64,000 nt of DNA from Lepidostoma basale (GCA_022606425.2 JAHDVF020000673.1:186001-250000), one strand, 5' to 3'; positions 52,421-62,250 are shown, numbered from the stretch's first letter. Notes: generated by a model from the sequence alone, not told the origin. Numbers and translations are program-made.

Positions 52421-53278
52421 CAGGGTCTCTCAAAAGATTTTTTTTATATAGTGTATCGATTAAAAAAAGTAACCCGTTTTTCGAAAAAAATGTATATTAA
52501 TTATTAAAGTACATAATTTTGGAATTTATTTCTTAAAAACAGTACAGTCCAAATGTAAATCCTCACGTTCGTGGCACTCATTTAGTCGTACAGTAAAAAA
52601 AATTATTACGGCTCGGCTGCTGAGAAACGCCTCAAAGCGGCTAAATTCCCAAGTGCCAGGTTATTGATTGACATAGCTCACGCGCCACTCGGATTCGTTG
52701 TGTTCACGCAGTAAGCTAATTCTGTTCCCAGAAAACAATTTGCATCTTCGTCTCTATTGAGATACAATTAATCCTTGTAAAATAAAAATAATTTATCCGC
52801 AATGGGTGAAATCCAGTATTTGTCTACGAGAATTTGTATACATTCAAAATGTTGTTGTATAAATATAACTGGTACATGCAGGCAAAAAATTGGAGAGACA
52901 TCTCCAGGCGAAATCTAGTCCTGTATGATTTGCATAGACTTTCACAGTACATTAATAAAGGTTTTCTGCTTAATGCTTTCTAATCTTAATATAGATGACG
53001 CTAGTGTAGAGTGAACATAAAAATGTGAAAATAGGTGTAGAAACCTACCATATATACAAGTTCCAAAAAAGTTTGTCAGACGTGGTGGTCATAACGGCGG
53101 AATGGGGAATGTTGTTAAACGTGAAGCGATCGCTCAACCCAACCAATGACAGGTCATAAGTCCTGTAAGCGCCTCGGCCACCACCTTCTGTTCCCAGAAA
53201 ACAATTTGCATCTTCGTCTCTATTGAGATACAATTAATCCTTGTAAAATAAATATAAACTTTCTTTTGAGGCACCTTG
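52421..53278. mobile_element. mariner-like element split by MITE-X
   Basis: CAGGGTCTCTCAAAAGATTT at the left and the reversed CAAGGTGCCTCAAAAGAAAG at the right are inverted, each next to TA. GCACTCATTTAGTCGTACAG matches the element at 2,019-2,593. The transposase region is almost wholly deleted. MITE-X lies just inside the right end. Confidence 0.7.
52717..53247 (-). mobile_element. MITE-X with direct terminal repeats
   Basis: TTCTGTTCCCAGAAAACAAT and about 45 more bases occur at 52,717-52,783 and again, same orientation and nearly identical, at 53,187-53,253. In the copy at 33,352 the ends are inverted instead. The right half has a 62-codon minus frame NRDEDANCFLGTEGGGRGAY. The element is about 530 bp. 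Confidence 0.6.
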
Positions 53279-53289
53279 TACAATTCGTT

Positions 53290-53945
53290 TGATCGTACTA
53301 TTTATATATTTACATTATTTGCATATGATCTCTTCACTATAATTCTTAGTTAGGGACCAAAACGATCAAACTATTATTTTTTTGATATTAACACTTAAGC
53401 TAATATAACTAATTAATAAATTACTTTCCCCCATATATTAGCATACGAAATGATTTAATATGCGTACTTTCCAAATTATAAAACATAATTATTCAGTACA
53501 TTCGTATTTACGCGTATAATTAACACGAAACATATAAAAACAGAGTTATTTCTCCAGTAAACTGTAACAAGACGCATATTATTACCATCGTAAAAAATAT
53601 TTTACGTTCGACGCAAGATTCTCATATTTTATATTTAAATACCAAAGAACTAGCAGAAAACCCTTTTATTAATTGTATAATTTGAATAAAAGTTGCATCT
53701 GTTTACTTTCTTTAAATTTTTATATTATCGGTGTGACCGGTTTCATTGACTTCATTAATATCAATAGGATCGTCCTTCGGACACCTGACAGAGAAGAGAA
53801 AAACGGTCTATTTCCGACGTGATGATTGCAAAGGTTGTACAAACCATATGAGAATATCGGTGCATCACTCAGTTCATCTTCAGATGAAGAAAACGCGAGG
53901 ATTTACAACATCACGGGTCTAATTAAAATACTACCTACTTTTAAA
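53290..53945. other. Mostly unassigned; one ACCGGT-type motif
   Basis: At 53,735-53,760 the minus strand has AATGAAACCGGTCACACCG, the 3' half of a hammerhead-like core. The rest shows no recognised element. Confidence 0.35.
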
Positions 53946-53951
53946 ATGTGT

Positions 53952-54050
53952 TTAGTAACTAACTAACTAACCATCACGCTGTTTCCCAGGAGGGTAAGGC
54001 AGAGAGGATGGAACACCACACTGCTCTATCCTGACTTACTTCTCGAGTTT
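53952..54050 (-). mobile_element. LINE-A 3' end
   Basis: AACTAACTAACTAACCATCA is the tail. CCCAGGAGGGTAAGGCAGAG and GCTCTATCCTGACTTACTTC follow. Confidence 0.7.
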
Positions 54051-54085
54051 TCTTTTTATATGTAGTGGATAATATTTTAATTTCG

Positions 54086-54400
54086 GGATCGGGTGGTGGT
54101 CTAGGGCAGCGTTTTTAAACCTCTTATGGATCGCGTACCACTTGGTAGTACATCATGCTAAATTGAACCACCACCAACCAGCAACTCGCGAACCTCCAAT
54201 GGTTCGCGTACCACAGGTTGGGAAACGCTGGTCTAGGGGATAGAACGCTTGGCTCCTGATCCAGGGGACTTGGGTTCAAGCATGGACACGACCAGATTCC
54301 TTCTTCACAATACAGAGCTATTTTCTGCTCTTATTGAAGATTGTGAAGTAAATCCGAATATCATTTATTTAAATCTTAGTATTAGTCTTAAAAAAAAATG
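54086..54400 (+). mobile_element. SINE-1 copy split in its A box
   Basis: TCGGGTGGTGGTCTAGGG is cut by a hAT MITE and resumes as GTCTAGGGGATAGAACGC. GGGTTCAAGCATGG is the B box. The body ATTCCTTCTTCACAATACAG and the TTAGTCTTAAAAAAAAA end are present. Confidence 0.8.
54107..54230. mobile_element. hAT-type MITE, 124 bp, 8-bp duplication
   Basis: Left end CAGCGTTTTTAAACCTC, right end reversed CAGCGTTTCCCAACCTG. GTCTAGGG is duplicated exactly (54,099-54,106 and 54,231-54,238). The inner word GCGTACCAC occurs in both arms. The ends and the 8-bp duplication identify hAT. Confidence 0.9.
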
Positions 54401-54464
54401 TAAAAAAATGTAAAAAAAATAAAAAATAGGATATTTCGATTATTTATTATTTTTTGCTTAAAAC

Positions 54465-54517
54465 CTGATTATATCATTATAGCCCGAGCCGAATCGATTT
54501 AATGGGTATATATAGCA
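54465..54517 (-). mobile_element. SINE-2 3' fragment
   Basis: TATAGCCCGAGCCGAATCG and ATTTAATGGGTATATATAGC match the last part of SINE-2 (compare 5,285-5,320). Confidence 0.5.
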
Positions 54518-54610
54518 ATATACTTAGGAAATTAAAAATAACTTTGTTTAATCCACTAATTATTAAACAAAAATTAAAAAACATGACATGTTTCGGGGGA
54601 TACCTCCATC

Positions 54611-54650
54611 TTCACCTGAAGATGGAGGTATCCTCCGAAACATGTCGTGT
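54611..54650 (+). ncRNA. Hammerhead-like core, best in window
   Basis: CTGAAGA (54,616-54,622) fits CTGANGA. One extra T, then stem II GGAGG TAT CCTCC, GAAAC (54,637-54,641), ATGTC with cleavage after C54646. CAC before the core pairs with GTG after the cleavage site, giving a 3-bp stem I. Stem III is the palindrome ACATGT. All invariant core bases are present. Confidence 0.6.
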
Positions 54651-54674
54651 TTTTTAATATTTGTTTAATAATTA

Positions 54675-54870
54675 ATCGGGTGGTGGTCTAGGGGATAGAA
54701 CGCTTGGCTCTTGATCCAGGGGACTTGGGTTCAAGCCTGGACACGACCAGATTCCTTCTTCATAATAATGAACTATTTTCTGCTCACATTGAAGATTGTA
54801 AAAACTAAATTCTAATATCATTGATTAAATCCTTGGTATTAGTCTTTTTTTATAAATAAATAAAAAATAC
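54675..54870 (+). mobile_element. SINE-1 copy
   Basis: CGGGTGGTGGTCTAGGGG holds the A box and GGGTTCAAGCCTGG the B box. The body ATTCCTTCTTCATAATAATG, AAATTCTAATATCATTG and TTAGTCTTTTTTTATAAAT is complete. It sits in the right arm of fold-back F. Confidence 0.8.
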
Positions 54871-54908
54871 TGGATTAAACAAAGTTATTTTTAATTTCCT
54901 AAGTATAT

Positions 54909-55153
54909 AATAATTAAATAAAACGATGTTTTTTAACTACTTCCACTTTTGTCTTTATTTAGACAGCGACCGGTTTCGCCAGGCTCGCTGGCATCGACAG
55001 ACTGGTCATCGACAGACTGATGCCAGCGAGCCTGGCGAAACCGGTCGCTGTCTAAATAAAGACAAAAGTGGAAGTAGTTAAAAAACATCGTTTTATTTAA
55101 TTATTATTTAAAATGAACTTCCATCAAGAGATTTCAGTAAAATCATTTGATTA
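54909..55153. mobile_element. Fold-back G, copy 1, perfect 85-bp arms
   Basis: The arms 54,911-54,995 and 55,019-55,103 are reverse complements without a mismatch. TCCTAAGTATAT is duplicated exactly at both sides (54,897-54,908 and 55,154-55,165). Minus 54,966-55,003 reads CTGTCGA, T, GCCAG CGAG CTGGC, GAAACCGGTCGC, hammerhead-like with one core change. A 50-bp right extension (AAAATGAACTTCC and on) is outside the arms. Confidence 0.8.
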
Positions 55154-55229
55154 TCCTAAGTATATTACTATGGAATTCCACAGTGTTATTGCTTTAGCGT
55201 TCAATAAGTTGGCATATACAGCTATTATT

Positions 55230-55395
55230 ATATTGATTGATTGATGACATGTGATAGGTAGCTAATCTACCGCAATTTTATTCTACAGCAAATTAAAGCT
55301 AGTAAGAGAATCACACTGTCCTCGCCGGGAATCGAACTGTGGACCTACGGTGTGGCAGTCATAGCTGTTGCAACTTTGCCACGAAGGTAGTCGGA
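55230..55395 (-). mobile_element. SINE-2 copy
   Basis: Read minus: CTACCTTCGTGGCAAAGTTG, then CACAGTTCGATTCCCGGCGA (B box), GGACAGTGTGATTCTCTTAC, TAGCTACCTATCACATGTCA. Head and body are present. Confidence 0.75.
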
Positions 55396-55399
55396 TAAG

Positions 55400-55860
55400 A
55401 AATGTTCAAAATTCTTCTTCCAAATTATTTTGTTTATAGTTTTGGAACGTTGTTCGAGAAATAATATTGTAAATTATGTTCTTCTGTGATTGTTACATAA
55501 TGTCGAGTGCAGATCTCATCCAGACTCAGGTGTATGATATTAAAGTGGAAGTGTCTAATCGCTTCTATTAGTCTCTAGAAGATAGATGGAGGTAGGAGGG
55601 AGGGACATGTGTGTCAGCCAAGAGTGGTGATCTCCGATGAGTGCCAACTTAAAAATATGTCTGCCCTCGCTGCTCTGCGAATAATCCCCTCCACATTGCA
55701 TAACCAGCGCGATCTGCCGCGTCCACACGGTATAAAAAATTACACAATTCAACCCAGAATATTTTTAAATGAATTAATTAATACGAATGAAAACTTATGT
55801 TTTCTAACAGTTTTATCAATTGTGCTCATATGAGTGAAAAAATCTAATATAGTTATTGTT
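55400..55860. other. Unassigned, includes an H2-like word
   Basis: ATTAATTAATACGAATGAAA at 55,775-55,794 is the H2 outer-arm word. The rest shows two short opposite frames and no known element. Confidence 0.3.
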
Positions 55861-55864
55861 TGAC

Positions 55865-55975
55865 GCCGGCAGCGCCCCCCAGTGGGCGCTAGTACCTTCC
55901 GTGGGGGCGGTAGCGGGTATAGAGATAAATAAGGGGGCCTGTAGGTGTAGTTAAGGGGGTCGTGGCGTACCTACC
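55865..55975. other. GC-rich patch
   Basis: GGCAGCGCCCCCCAGTGGGC and CCGTGGGGGCGGTAGCGG stand out from AT-rich flanks. CAGCGCCCCCCAGTGGGCGCT is an imperfect palindrome. The role is unknown. Confidence 0.3.
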
Positions 55976-56221
55976 TAATTAACTCTTTCGTTATATTTTT
56001 TTGCATTTTGATAAATGTAAATATTATAAATGTAAATATGTCTTTAAAATAAATTAATTTAAAATTAATTAATTTAAAAAAAAAACAATCGGAATTTACA
56101 AAAAATAATAATATGATCTTTACTTCCCACTGATACTTGGTACGTAAGAAAAAAAATTATACGTATTTTCTTTTTTTTTCTTTTAAACAGCATTCCCGGA
56201 GTATCAATATCAGAACGCTCT

Positions 56222-56470
56222 TATTATTATTATTTTGTTGAATCGCCCTTTACATCATAACAGCATGAGCCAACTCGATGTAAAGGGTATTGTAGCTATC
56301 ATAGTGATTCTCGTGACATGTGATTGGTAGCTTATCTATCGCCATTTTATTTTCACGTGAATTCTACACCAGATCAAAGACAGTGTGACAATCACACTGC
56401 CCTAGCCGGGAATTGAACCCGGAACCTTCGGGGTGGCAGTCAATGCACTTACCAGTTGGCCACGAAGGTC
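56222..56470 (-). mobile_element. SINE-2 copy, most complete
   Basis: Read minus: GACCTTCGTGG, AACTGGTAAGTG, GAAGGTTCCGGGTTCAATTC (B box), GGCAGTGTGATTGTCACACT, AGAATTCACGTGAAAATAAA, AAGCTACCAATCACATGTCA and, at the 3' end, TGTAAAGGGCGATTCAAC followed by (AAT)n. It defines both ends of the SINE. Confidence 0.8.
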
Positions 56471-56694
56471 ACTAGGCGTCCTATCCAGGATGCATGCATT
56501 AAATTCCAAAATTGGTCCAGGTACTTCTTCATAATAATGAGCTCAAATGTACGCACGTAAATAGTTATACTTTTTTTTATAAAAAAAATAATGAATTATT
56601 TATCATTGATGGCTTACTTCAAAAACTGTGAATTGTATTACTAATATTCGAACTATTGTACTAATGTATTTCATATGTCAATGTTTCCTGCATG

Positions 56695-56925
56695 ATGTAT
56701 TGGAAGGAATGGTTGAGGAATCGATTGCCACAGGACGACCTCGCCAGGAGTACCTAGACCAGATTTGATGAGATATGGGCTACACCTTTTATACGGAGTT
56801 GAAGAGAGTTGCCGAGGACCGACCGGAGTGGAAGAGGAGATGCGTCGCATTGCTGCAGACCAATCAGATGGAGACCGCGGAAGAAGATATTTCATACAAG
56901 TTACTTCTTCTTAACAAGTTTATAT
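56695..56925 (+). pseudogene. Non-LTR C-terminal fragment, other family
   Basis: Plus frame: DVLEGMVEESIATGRPRQEY, LDQI, two stops, DMGYTFYTELKRVAEDRPEW, KRRCVALLQTNQMETAEED. The GRPRxxYLxQI...YxxLKRxAEDRxxWK order is that of non-LTR retrotransposon C-termini. Confidence 0.65.
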
Positions 56926-56929
56926 AATC

Positions 56930-57270
56930 GAATTTACCCTACTGAACTGAAACAGTTCATTGGTACTATTTTACACTTTTTACGACTAACTTCATTCATG
57001 TCTCGTTTCATGACATGTTTTCGCAATTCTTGAGTTGGCACGCGTGAAATTTTCAGCCGTTATTTATCACCGAGGGCTTCATCATGTCGCACTTTCGCAA
57101 CAGAGTGCGCACGAAGCTCTCAGTTCCTCTGCTACATGTGCGAAACGAAGTATAATTTTATATGGCCCTTGTCAACTCACCTTTATTGTGTTTTGGATGT
57201 CACAAATCTCTAGAAATTCTCTCCTCGGGTGCATTACGTGGCATAGATAGTCCCGCGCAGCTAATCTACG
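56930..57270. other. Unassigned stretch
   Basis: Short plus frames at 56,809-57,250 have no known domain. No repeat was recognised. Confidence 0.3.
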
Positions 57271-57274
57271 GGCT

Positions 57275-57350
57275 GGTCTAATAGTCTATGGGTAGAGTGG
57301 CAATAGTTGCATCGGTGCATTGGCAGGTCGATCGCAGCGGGGACGGATGC
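57275..57350 (+). repeat. tRNA-like fragment, possible SINE head
   Basis: TAGTCTATGGGTAGAGTGGC resembles an A-box region and GGCAGGTCGATCGCAGC a worn B box, at tRNA-like spacing. No second copy was found in the window, so it is uncertain. Confidence 0.3.
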
Positions 57351-57417
57351 ATATTTAGGTCACCCAATTCTGCAGCTAGGCAAGTACTCATGTGATATGC
57401 ACATGGGATTTGATTAT

Positions 57418-58170
57418 TTATTTATTTATTTCTACAAAATACACAAATGAGACGTAACAATCGAAAAACATTTAAATAATAATGAAATAAAACGATGTTT
57501 TTTTAACTACTTCCACTTTTGTCTTTATTTCGACAACGACCGGTTTCGCCAGGCTCTATATAAATATGTAAGCTATAACAAAAATTAAAATCCATTGTAT
57601 TGAATATGCACCTTCTGCACGTGTAATACCAATATTTAAATTCAGTAAATTTTACATAATTTGAAGATTGTTTTTGTATAGAATCATGTTTTCCACCCCT
57701 GCTCTGTATGTATATTAAAGACTCGGTTTGCAATAGTGTCACCAGTCTGTCGATGTCAGCGAGCCTGGGGAAACCGGTCGCTGTCGAAATTAAGACAAAA
57801 GTGGAAGTAGTTAAGAAACATCGTTTTATTTAATTATTATTTAAAATGAAGAGCTTCAGTAAAATCATTTGACTATCTGAAAAACATTTAGGCGACTCAT
57901 TTGGACACAAAACGGTGTAAGAAAGATATAACAACGACATCGCAGGTAATTATCAGGAACAAAAATACCTATTTGCTCCAGAACATAGGGGTTCTCAATA
58001 GAGCCCCGAATCAGCTTGAAAAAAGGCGTTGTCATTGATCATTCCCTCCTCAGTTGGAGGGAGTTACACCATAGCATACCCATGAGAAATAGATCCAAGG
58101 ATATTCCCCGTACTCTCTCATGTAGAGGGCTCTCAAGAATTTATTTTGAACCCTCTCTAACAATAGAGAA
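57418..58170 (-). pseudogene. LINE-B copy split by fold-back G
   Basis: 57,418-57,474 is the tail side (TTTATTTATTTATTTC, ACACAAATGAGACG). 57,879-58,170 continues with GGCGACTCATTTGGACACAA, TCCAGAACATAGGGGTTCTC and TTTGAACCCTCTCTAACAAT. It is close to the copy at 45,012. The frame is decayed. Confidence 0.75.
57475..57878. mobile_element. Fold-back G, copy 2, 12-bp duplication
   Basis: GAAAAACATTTA is duplicated exactly (57,463-57,474 and 57,879-57,890). The arms match copy 1: ACTACTTCCACTTTTGTC, GACCGGTTTCGCCAGGCTC and the mirror GAGCCTGGGGAAACCGGTCG. Here they are separated by about 190 bp instead of 23. The same right extension (TTTAAAATGAAGAGCTTC and on) is present. Confidence 0.8.
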
Positions 58171-58224
58171 TGTTGATTATAATGTATACTACTATCGTGA
58201 CCGCCCCAGGATTGACGCCTTTGA

Positions 58225-58565
58225 AATGTAGTCTTAGTGTCGCATGCTGAGGATACGTGGCCTGCAAAAATAAGGAACGACTCAATCCTTAACGATCTTA
58301 AAATAACAGAAAAACTATATATGAGTATTGAGTTCTTTGGTCACATTGCCAGGAAAGAGCTGGGAAACCTGGAATAAAGTATTGTCACAGGAAGTGTTCC
58401 TGCAGATTTTCTGGTGTGACCGGATTAAGGAGCTCTACTCGGCGGTGCGGGGTGCGAATAACAGAGAGGATTGGATGCGTTTTTTTAGCCAAGGGCAGCT
58501 CCATGGATCACGACCCTCAGAAATGAGGAAACGAAGAAAGAATAAGAAAAGTACTATGCAATAAA
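58225..58565 (+). pseudogene. Non-LTR C-terminal fragment, other family
   Basis: Frames give SIEFFGHIARKELGNLE, stop, then DRIKELYSAVRGANNREDWM and RFFSQGQLHGSRPSEMRKRR. FFGHIAR and AVRGAxxREDWxxF are typical of another RTE-like C-terminus. At least one frameshift and stops are present. Confidence 0.65.
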
Positions 58566-58787
58566 GTGATGAAGCTTGGATACAAGCGAAACCGTTTAGC
58601 GTCATATATAATTACAATTTCGTGGTTAATAAAAGAAGTGTTGTTTTTATTTTATATATGAGTAAGTATTTTATTATAATTTTATGTACTCGTATAAGTT
58701 TAATTAATTTAACTAAATCTTTATAACATCTGTAAGATTATGTAAACAATTTTATAATATTTCAAATATGTATCTTTATAATAAGTG

Positions 58788-58822
58788 TCACTGAAGAAGG
58801 ACTAGTTGTCCGAAGCATGTCT
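58788..58822 (+). ncRNA. Hammerhead-like core, CTGAAGA
   Basis: CTGAAGA (58,791-58,797), A, stem II GGAC TAGTT GTCC, then GAAGCATGTC in place of GAAACATGTC. One core base differs. The flank ATATAATTTAATG follows. Confidence 0.5.
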
Positions 58823-59002
58823 ATATAATTTAATGTTCTTTATTAATTTAATGTTCTTTATTAATTTTAAATATCTAACCACAAAGTGAGTACTTCTTAT
58901 GAATATTTGATATTAAATGCTTATCCGTCAGTCTGTTTTTTAATATAACTCTTATTGTCTCTTTTGCTATTAATATAAACTCATAGAGACCGACTCACTA
59001 GA

Positions 59003-59175
59003 CCGTAGATTCCCAACCTTTTTGAGCTTGTTGCGCCCTTCTCTTTAATCGCTCTCTATAATTGTGGAACTTTATGTTTTTTAAGGAGCCTGACACAACT
59101 GGTTTTGCAATGCATGGGATTATATGTTTTAACTCTTGATTCCCTCCAAGTAACTTCAATCGTTGGGAATCATTG
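59003..59175. mobile_element. hAT-like MITE remnant
   Basis: CGTAGATTCCCAACCTTTTT on the left and, reversed, CAATGATTCCCAACGATTG on the right resemble CAGTGATTCCCAACC hAT ends. The flanking 8-mers share only five bases, so the duplication is not proven. Confidence 0.5.
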
Positions 59176-59279
59176 CCCTATCCAGATAAAGTAGAATCAT
59201 GCCTTAAATGCATAGCCATTTACAATAAAAATCAAAGAAATTCATTATCTTCAAAATTTAAATAATTTTTTGAAAATAT

Positions 59280-59695
59280 AAACAAACAAATCATCACGCA
59301 GTTTCCCCGTAGGGGTAGGCTGAGAGAATGAACCGCCACACTACTCTATCCTGGCATACCTCTTTAACTTCCTCCACATTCATACAGCGAGTCATAAACG
59401 CACGTTGATTCTTGATTCTTCCATCTTCTAACATGACTAACCTTTAAAATTTGATTAATTTGGTCATGCGACCTGCCTCGACTCTGAACTCCATTTACAT
59501 CATTAACGTATACTTTCTTAACTATTCTTTCTCCATCCATGCGCTCCATGTGTCCGAACCAACGCAGCGATCCTTTCATAATTTTGTTCAAAATACCTTC
59601 TTCCGCTCTACATTCCTTTCTTATATCAGCATTTGAGATTCTGTCGTATATCGTTCTACACACATCCGTCTCAGGGACCTCATTTCTACTGCTCT
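59280..59695 (-). pseudogene. LINE-A C-terminus
   Basis: A 99-codon minus frame reads MCRTIYDRISNADIRKECRA, EEGILNKIMKGSLRWFGHME, RMDGERIVKKVYVNDVNGVQ and DQINQILKVSHVR. A small duplication (TTCTTGATTCTT) shifts the frame before RRACMxRxMNV. The tail side is AAACAAATCATCACGCAG, without TTAG units. Confidence 0.85.
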
Positions 59696-59789
59696 ATTTT
59701 ATTTGAAAATATTGTATTTTAAAAATACTTTTTGCACTTTTGAAACTTGCTTCGGGATACATGCGCCCTATCCTTGGAGGTTGGTGTCT

Positions 59790-59990
59790 TTTATCTTACT
59801 GAAAGTACTTTCAAAAGATAAATACTATTGATTTTAGAGAGTATCTTGTCTTAAGTCGAACCATCTCTCATGCGTTTATGGTATTTCATATTATATTTTA
59901 CCTGTTCTCAATAGATGTCTTAACCTTAAATTATTTTATTTGTAGTATATTTTGAGAGAATAAACCGATATTATTTGATTTTACTATTTC
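59790..59990 (+). mobile_element. LINE-B 3' end
   Basis: GAGAGTATCTTGTCTTAAGT, CGAACCATCTCTCATGCG, CCTGTTCTCAATAGATGTCT and ATTATTTGATTTTA match 50,490-50,640. Confidence 0.7.
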
Positions 59991-59999
59991 GAAATTTTA

Positions 60000-60040
60000 A
60001 CAATGAGGAAGGGCTTCTGTGTCCCGAAGCATATTTGTGG
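60000..60040 (+). ncRNA. Hammerhead-like core, H3
   Basis: AATGAGGA, A, GGGCTTCTGTGTCCC, then GAAGCATATTTG. It matches 32,118 and 30,334 over about 40 bp. Two core bases differ from consensus. Confidence 0.45.
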
Positions 60041-60149
60041 AAAGTGCTAAAAAGTGTAGTGAAAATACAAAGTTTTCAAAAAAAATATTCAAAGTGATAG
60101 CTTATACGGAAGAAAATATTTCTTAAATAATTATTAAGCCATATCCTTG

Positions 60150-60345
60150 GGGTATTTAAAAAATAGTATTACCAAGGATTTTTACAATGGTATTAGAATT
60201 TTATTACACCATCTCCAATGAGAGCAGAAAAAAGTTCATTATTATGAAGAGGGAATCAGGTTGTGTCCAGGTTTGAATCCCATGTCCCCTGAATCAGGAG
60301 CCAAGCGTTTTCTCCCTTAGACCACCACCCGATTCATTAACCAAT
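60150..60345 (-). mobile_element. SINE-1 copy
   Basis: Read minus: ATCGGGTGGTGGTCTAAGGG, AGCGTTTTC-type anticodon region CTTGGCTCCTGATTCAGGGG, GGGATTCAAACCTGG (B box, mutated), then CTTCATAATAATGAAC and AATACCATTGTAAAAATCC. It is the only minus-strand SINE-1. Confidence 0.75.
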
Positions 60346-60349
60346 GTAT

Positions 60350-60950
60350 TTTCTATTGATATACTTTTCTAGATACGATCTGCAAGCTCACACCTCAATT
60401 TTCCCGCCATGTATTATGTCAGACTATTAAATACATGCAAATATCTTTGGCCACCTTAAATTCAACTCTGGATTTTAGTACCTGCTCACGTTGACTTACG
60501 ACTTCATTAAAATATTACGTATTCCCTGGCTCCAACCCTGACCTTGCGCCAACTTTGCATAAGATTATGAATGTTCCATAATAAATTGAATACAAACGGA
60601 TCGTGAATTTAAATTAATAATTAGAAATTGGAAATGAAAAAAATGCATCTATTATACCTATATAATTTTTTTTTCGTGATACCTACCCAAATCTCTGACG
60701 TTATTCAAAAATACTAAGGCATATATCAAATAGTGAAAAATAGAAAGAGAAATTTTACGAAGCCGGTCATATTTAACTCATTAACTGTATACATGTTTAC
60801 ATTTAAATCATCATCAAATTATTATTTCTAGTTTTTTTCATTACTTTGGATTGGTATATCAAACCTGTGATATAAAAGCTCGTTCGACTATAGATTTTGG
60901 GAGTATCTGGCATTGATTGAAAAATGGCAAAAATCTAAATTAATGTGTTC
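60350..60950. other. AT-rich stretch without recognised feature
   Basis: Nothing recognised. Confidence 0.4.
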
Positions 60951-60954
60951 GGCG

Positions 60955-61140
60955 ATTTGAATGCTCTCTACAGCGGCATCTCCAGAGGTATCTTGGTTCT
61001 GCAAGTTGGGACAAAAATCAGTATGTGTTGACGCTTTCGAAAATACTGTATATATTGTTTTACTAAGAATCTCCCCCTAGTTAAGACTGAAGAATTATAT
61101 AATTTGTATTCATTCCTTCCGAGAAGTATCATGGTTCTAT
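60955..61140 (-). mobile_element. Old LINE-B fragment
   Basis: TCCAGAGGTATCTTGGTTCT, GCAAGTTGGGACAAAAATCA and TCCTTCCGAGAAGTATCATG parallel the minus-strand words in the copies at 45,300 and 51,700 (CACCAGAGGCAGATTGGTTC). It is strongly decayed. Confidence 0.5.
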
Positions 61141-61149
61141 ATTTTCGTC

Positions 61150-62250
61150 TTATATTATCCTATCATATATTACAAAAAAGTAATCGTATTTTTATTTTTA
61201 GATAAATGGAATTTAAAAAATGCGATTTTTTATATATCTTTTGATAATATTGCATTATTTGTTATATTGATTTCTCTTTAGCTTGTTTCAGATATTGGAT
61301 TAAGTTTTCATGGTCAAAGTGAAATTAGTTTAATTTCTATCTAGTAAGCAAAGAGACAAAAATGATCCCCGAAAGTTATTCAACCGAAAAATTGCATTAA
61401 TTAAATATAGATTTTTTTTGTTTAATAGTGGACCTATTTCACTTTACTAAGCTTTGAAAAGAGAGGTATTTTATTAAATATAGAGTCTTTGCTTTATCTG
61501 CCTTTGTATTGTTTTAATATATCGATGTGAATATTAAAATTTTAATTGAAGTCCGTTTTTCAATGTACCATCAACTCAAGTTTATTTTGTACTATTTTTA
61601 TAGTTAATGAGTTAAATGCTATGTTAAATCGATCATTTTCATTGTTTTTTTAAACAATCTTGTAAAATTTTATATTGAATATGCAATATTGATAAAAACT
61701 TTAATTTAAAATATGTTTTTTTATCAAATTTGATAATACCATTATCAGGTGGTACCTAACTAGGTGAGAATAGATCTCTCAATAAGTAGTTTTTATCTAT
61801 GATCATTTGTGCTGCCATCATCTAGTGTCAGGTTATTCCATTAATCTTATGTGAAGTTGACCGACGATTTTTGTCGTAACTATAAGAATATATACTTTGA
61901 AGTTTTATAAAGAATTATTTCTGGTTTGTTTATGTTATATTGTAAGTATGAAAACGTCTGTGAAGGAATAAAAATAATAAATAAAACAAAATAACAAGTT
62001 AACAAATGTATTTAACAAAAGAAAAAAAATTACAATAATAAATAATTAAACAAAATAGTACAAAAAATATAAAAATAACCAACAGCTGCAGAACAAAATT
62101 GCGTTTATACTGTTAAAAATTATATAATATTTTATTAATGAAATATAAATAATGCAAAAAATACAATAAAATGGTGGTACATAAATTATAAATAAAATAA
62201 TACATGCAAATAGCTAAATACTAAATAAACATGAAACAGTCTAAATATTT
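61150..62250. other. AT-rich stretch without recognised feature
   Basis: A short direct/inverted word set at 61,722-61,752 (ATCAAATTTGATAATACCAT) recalls the H2 centre but lacks the core. Nothing else was recognised. Confidence 0.35.

Larger units (their letters stand above)
54518..54908. repeat. Fold-back F, split by SINE-1
   Basis: The outer 38 bp (54,518-54,555) are perfectly inverted at 54,871-54,908. The inner arms are 54,556-54,615 and 54,616-54,674, with CATGACATGTTTCGG against CCGAAACATGTCGTG. A SINE-1 copy sits in the right arm. The centre CTTCACCTGAAG joins the arms with no spacer. Confidence 0.8.
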
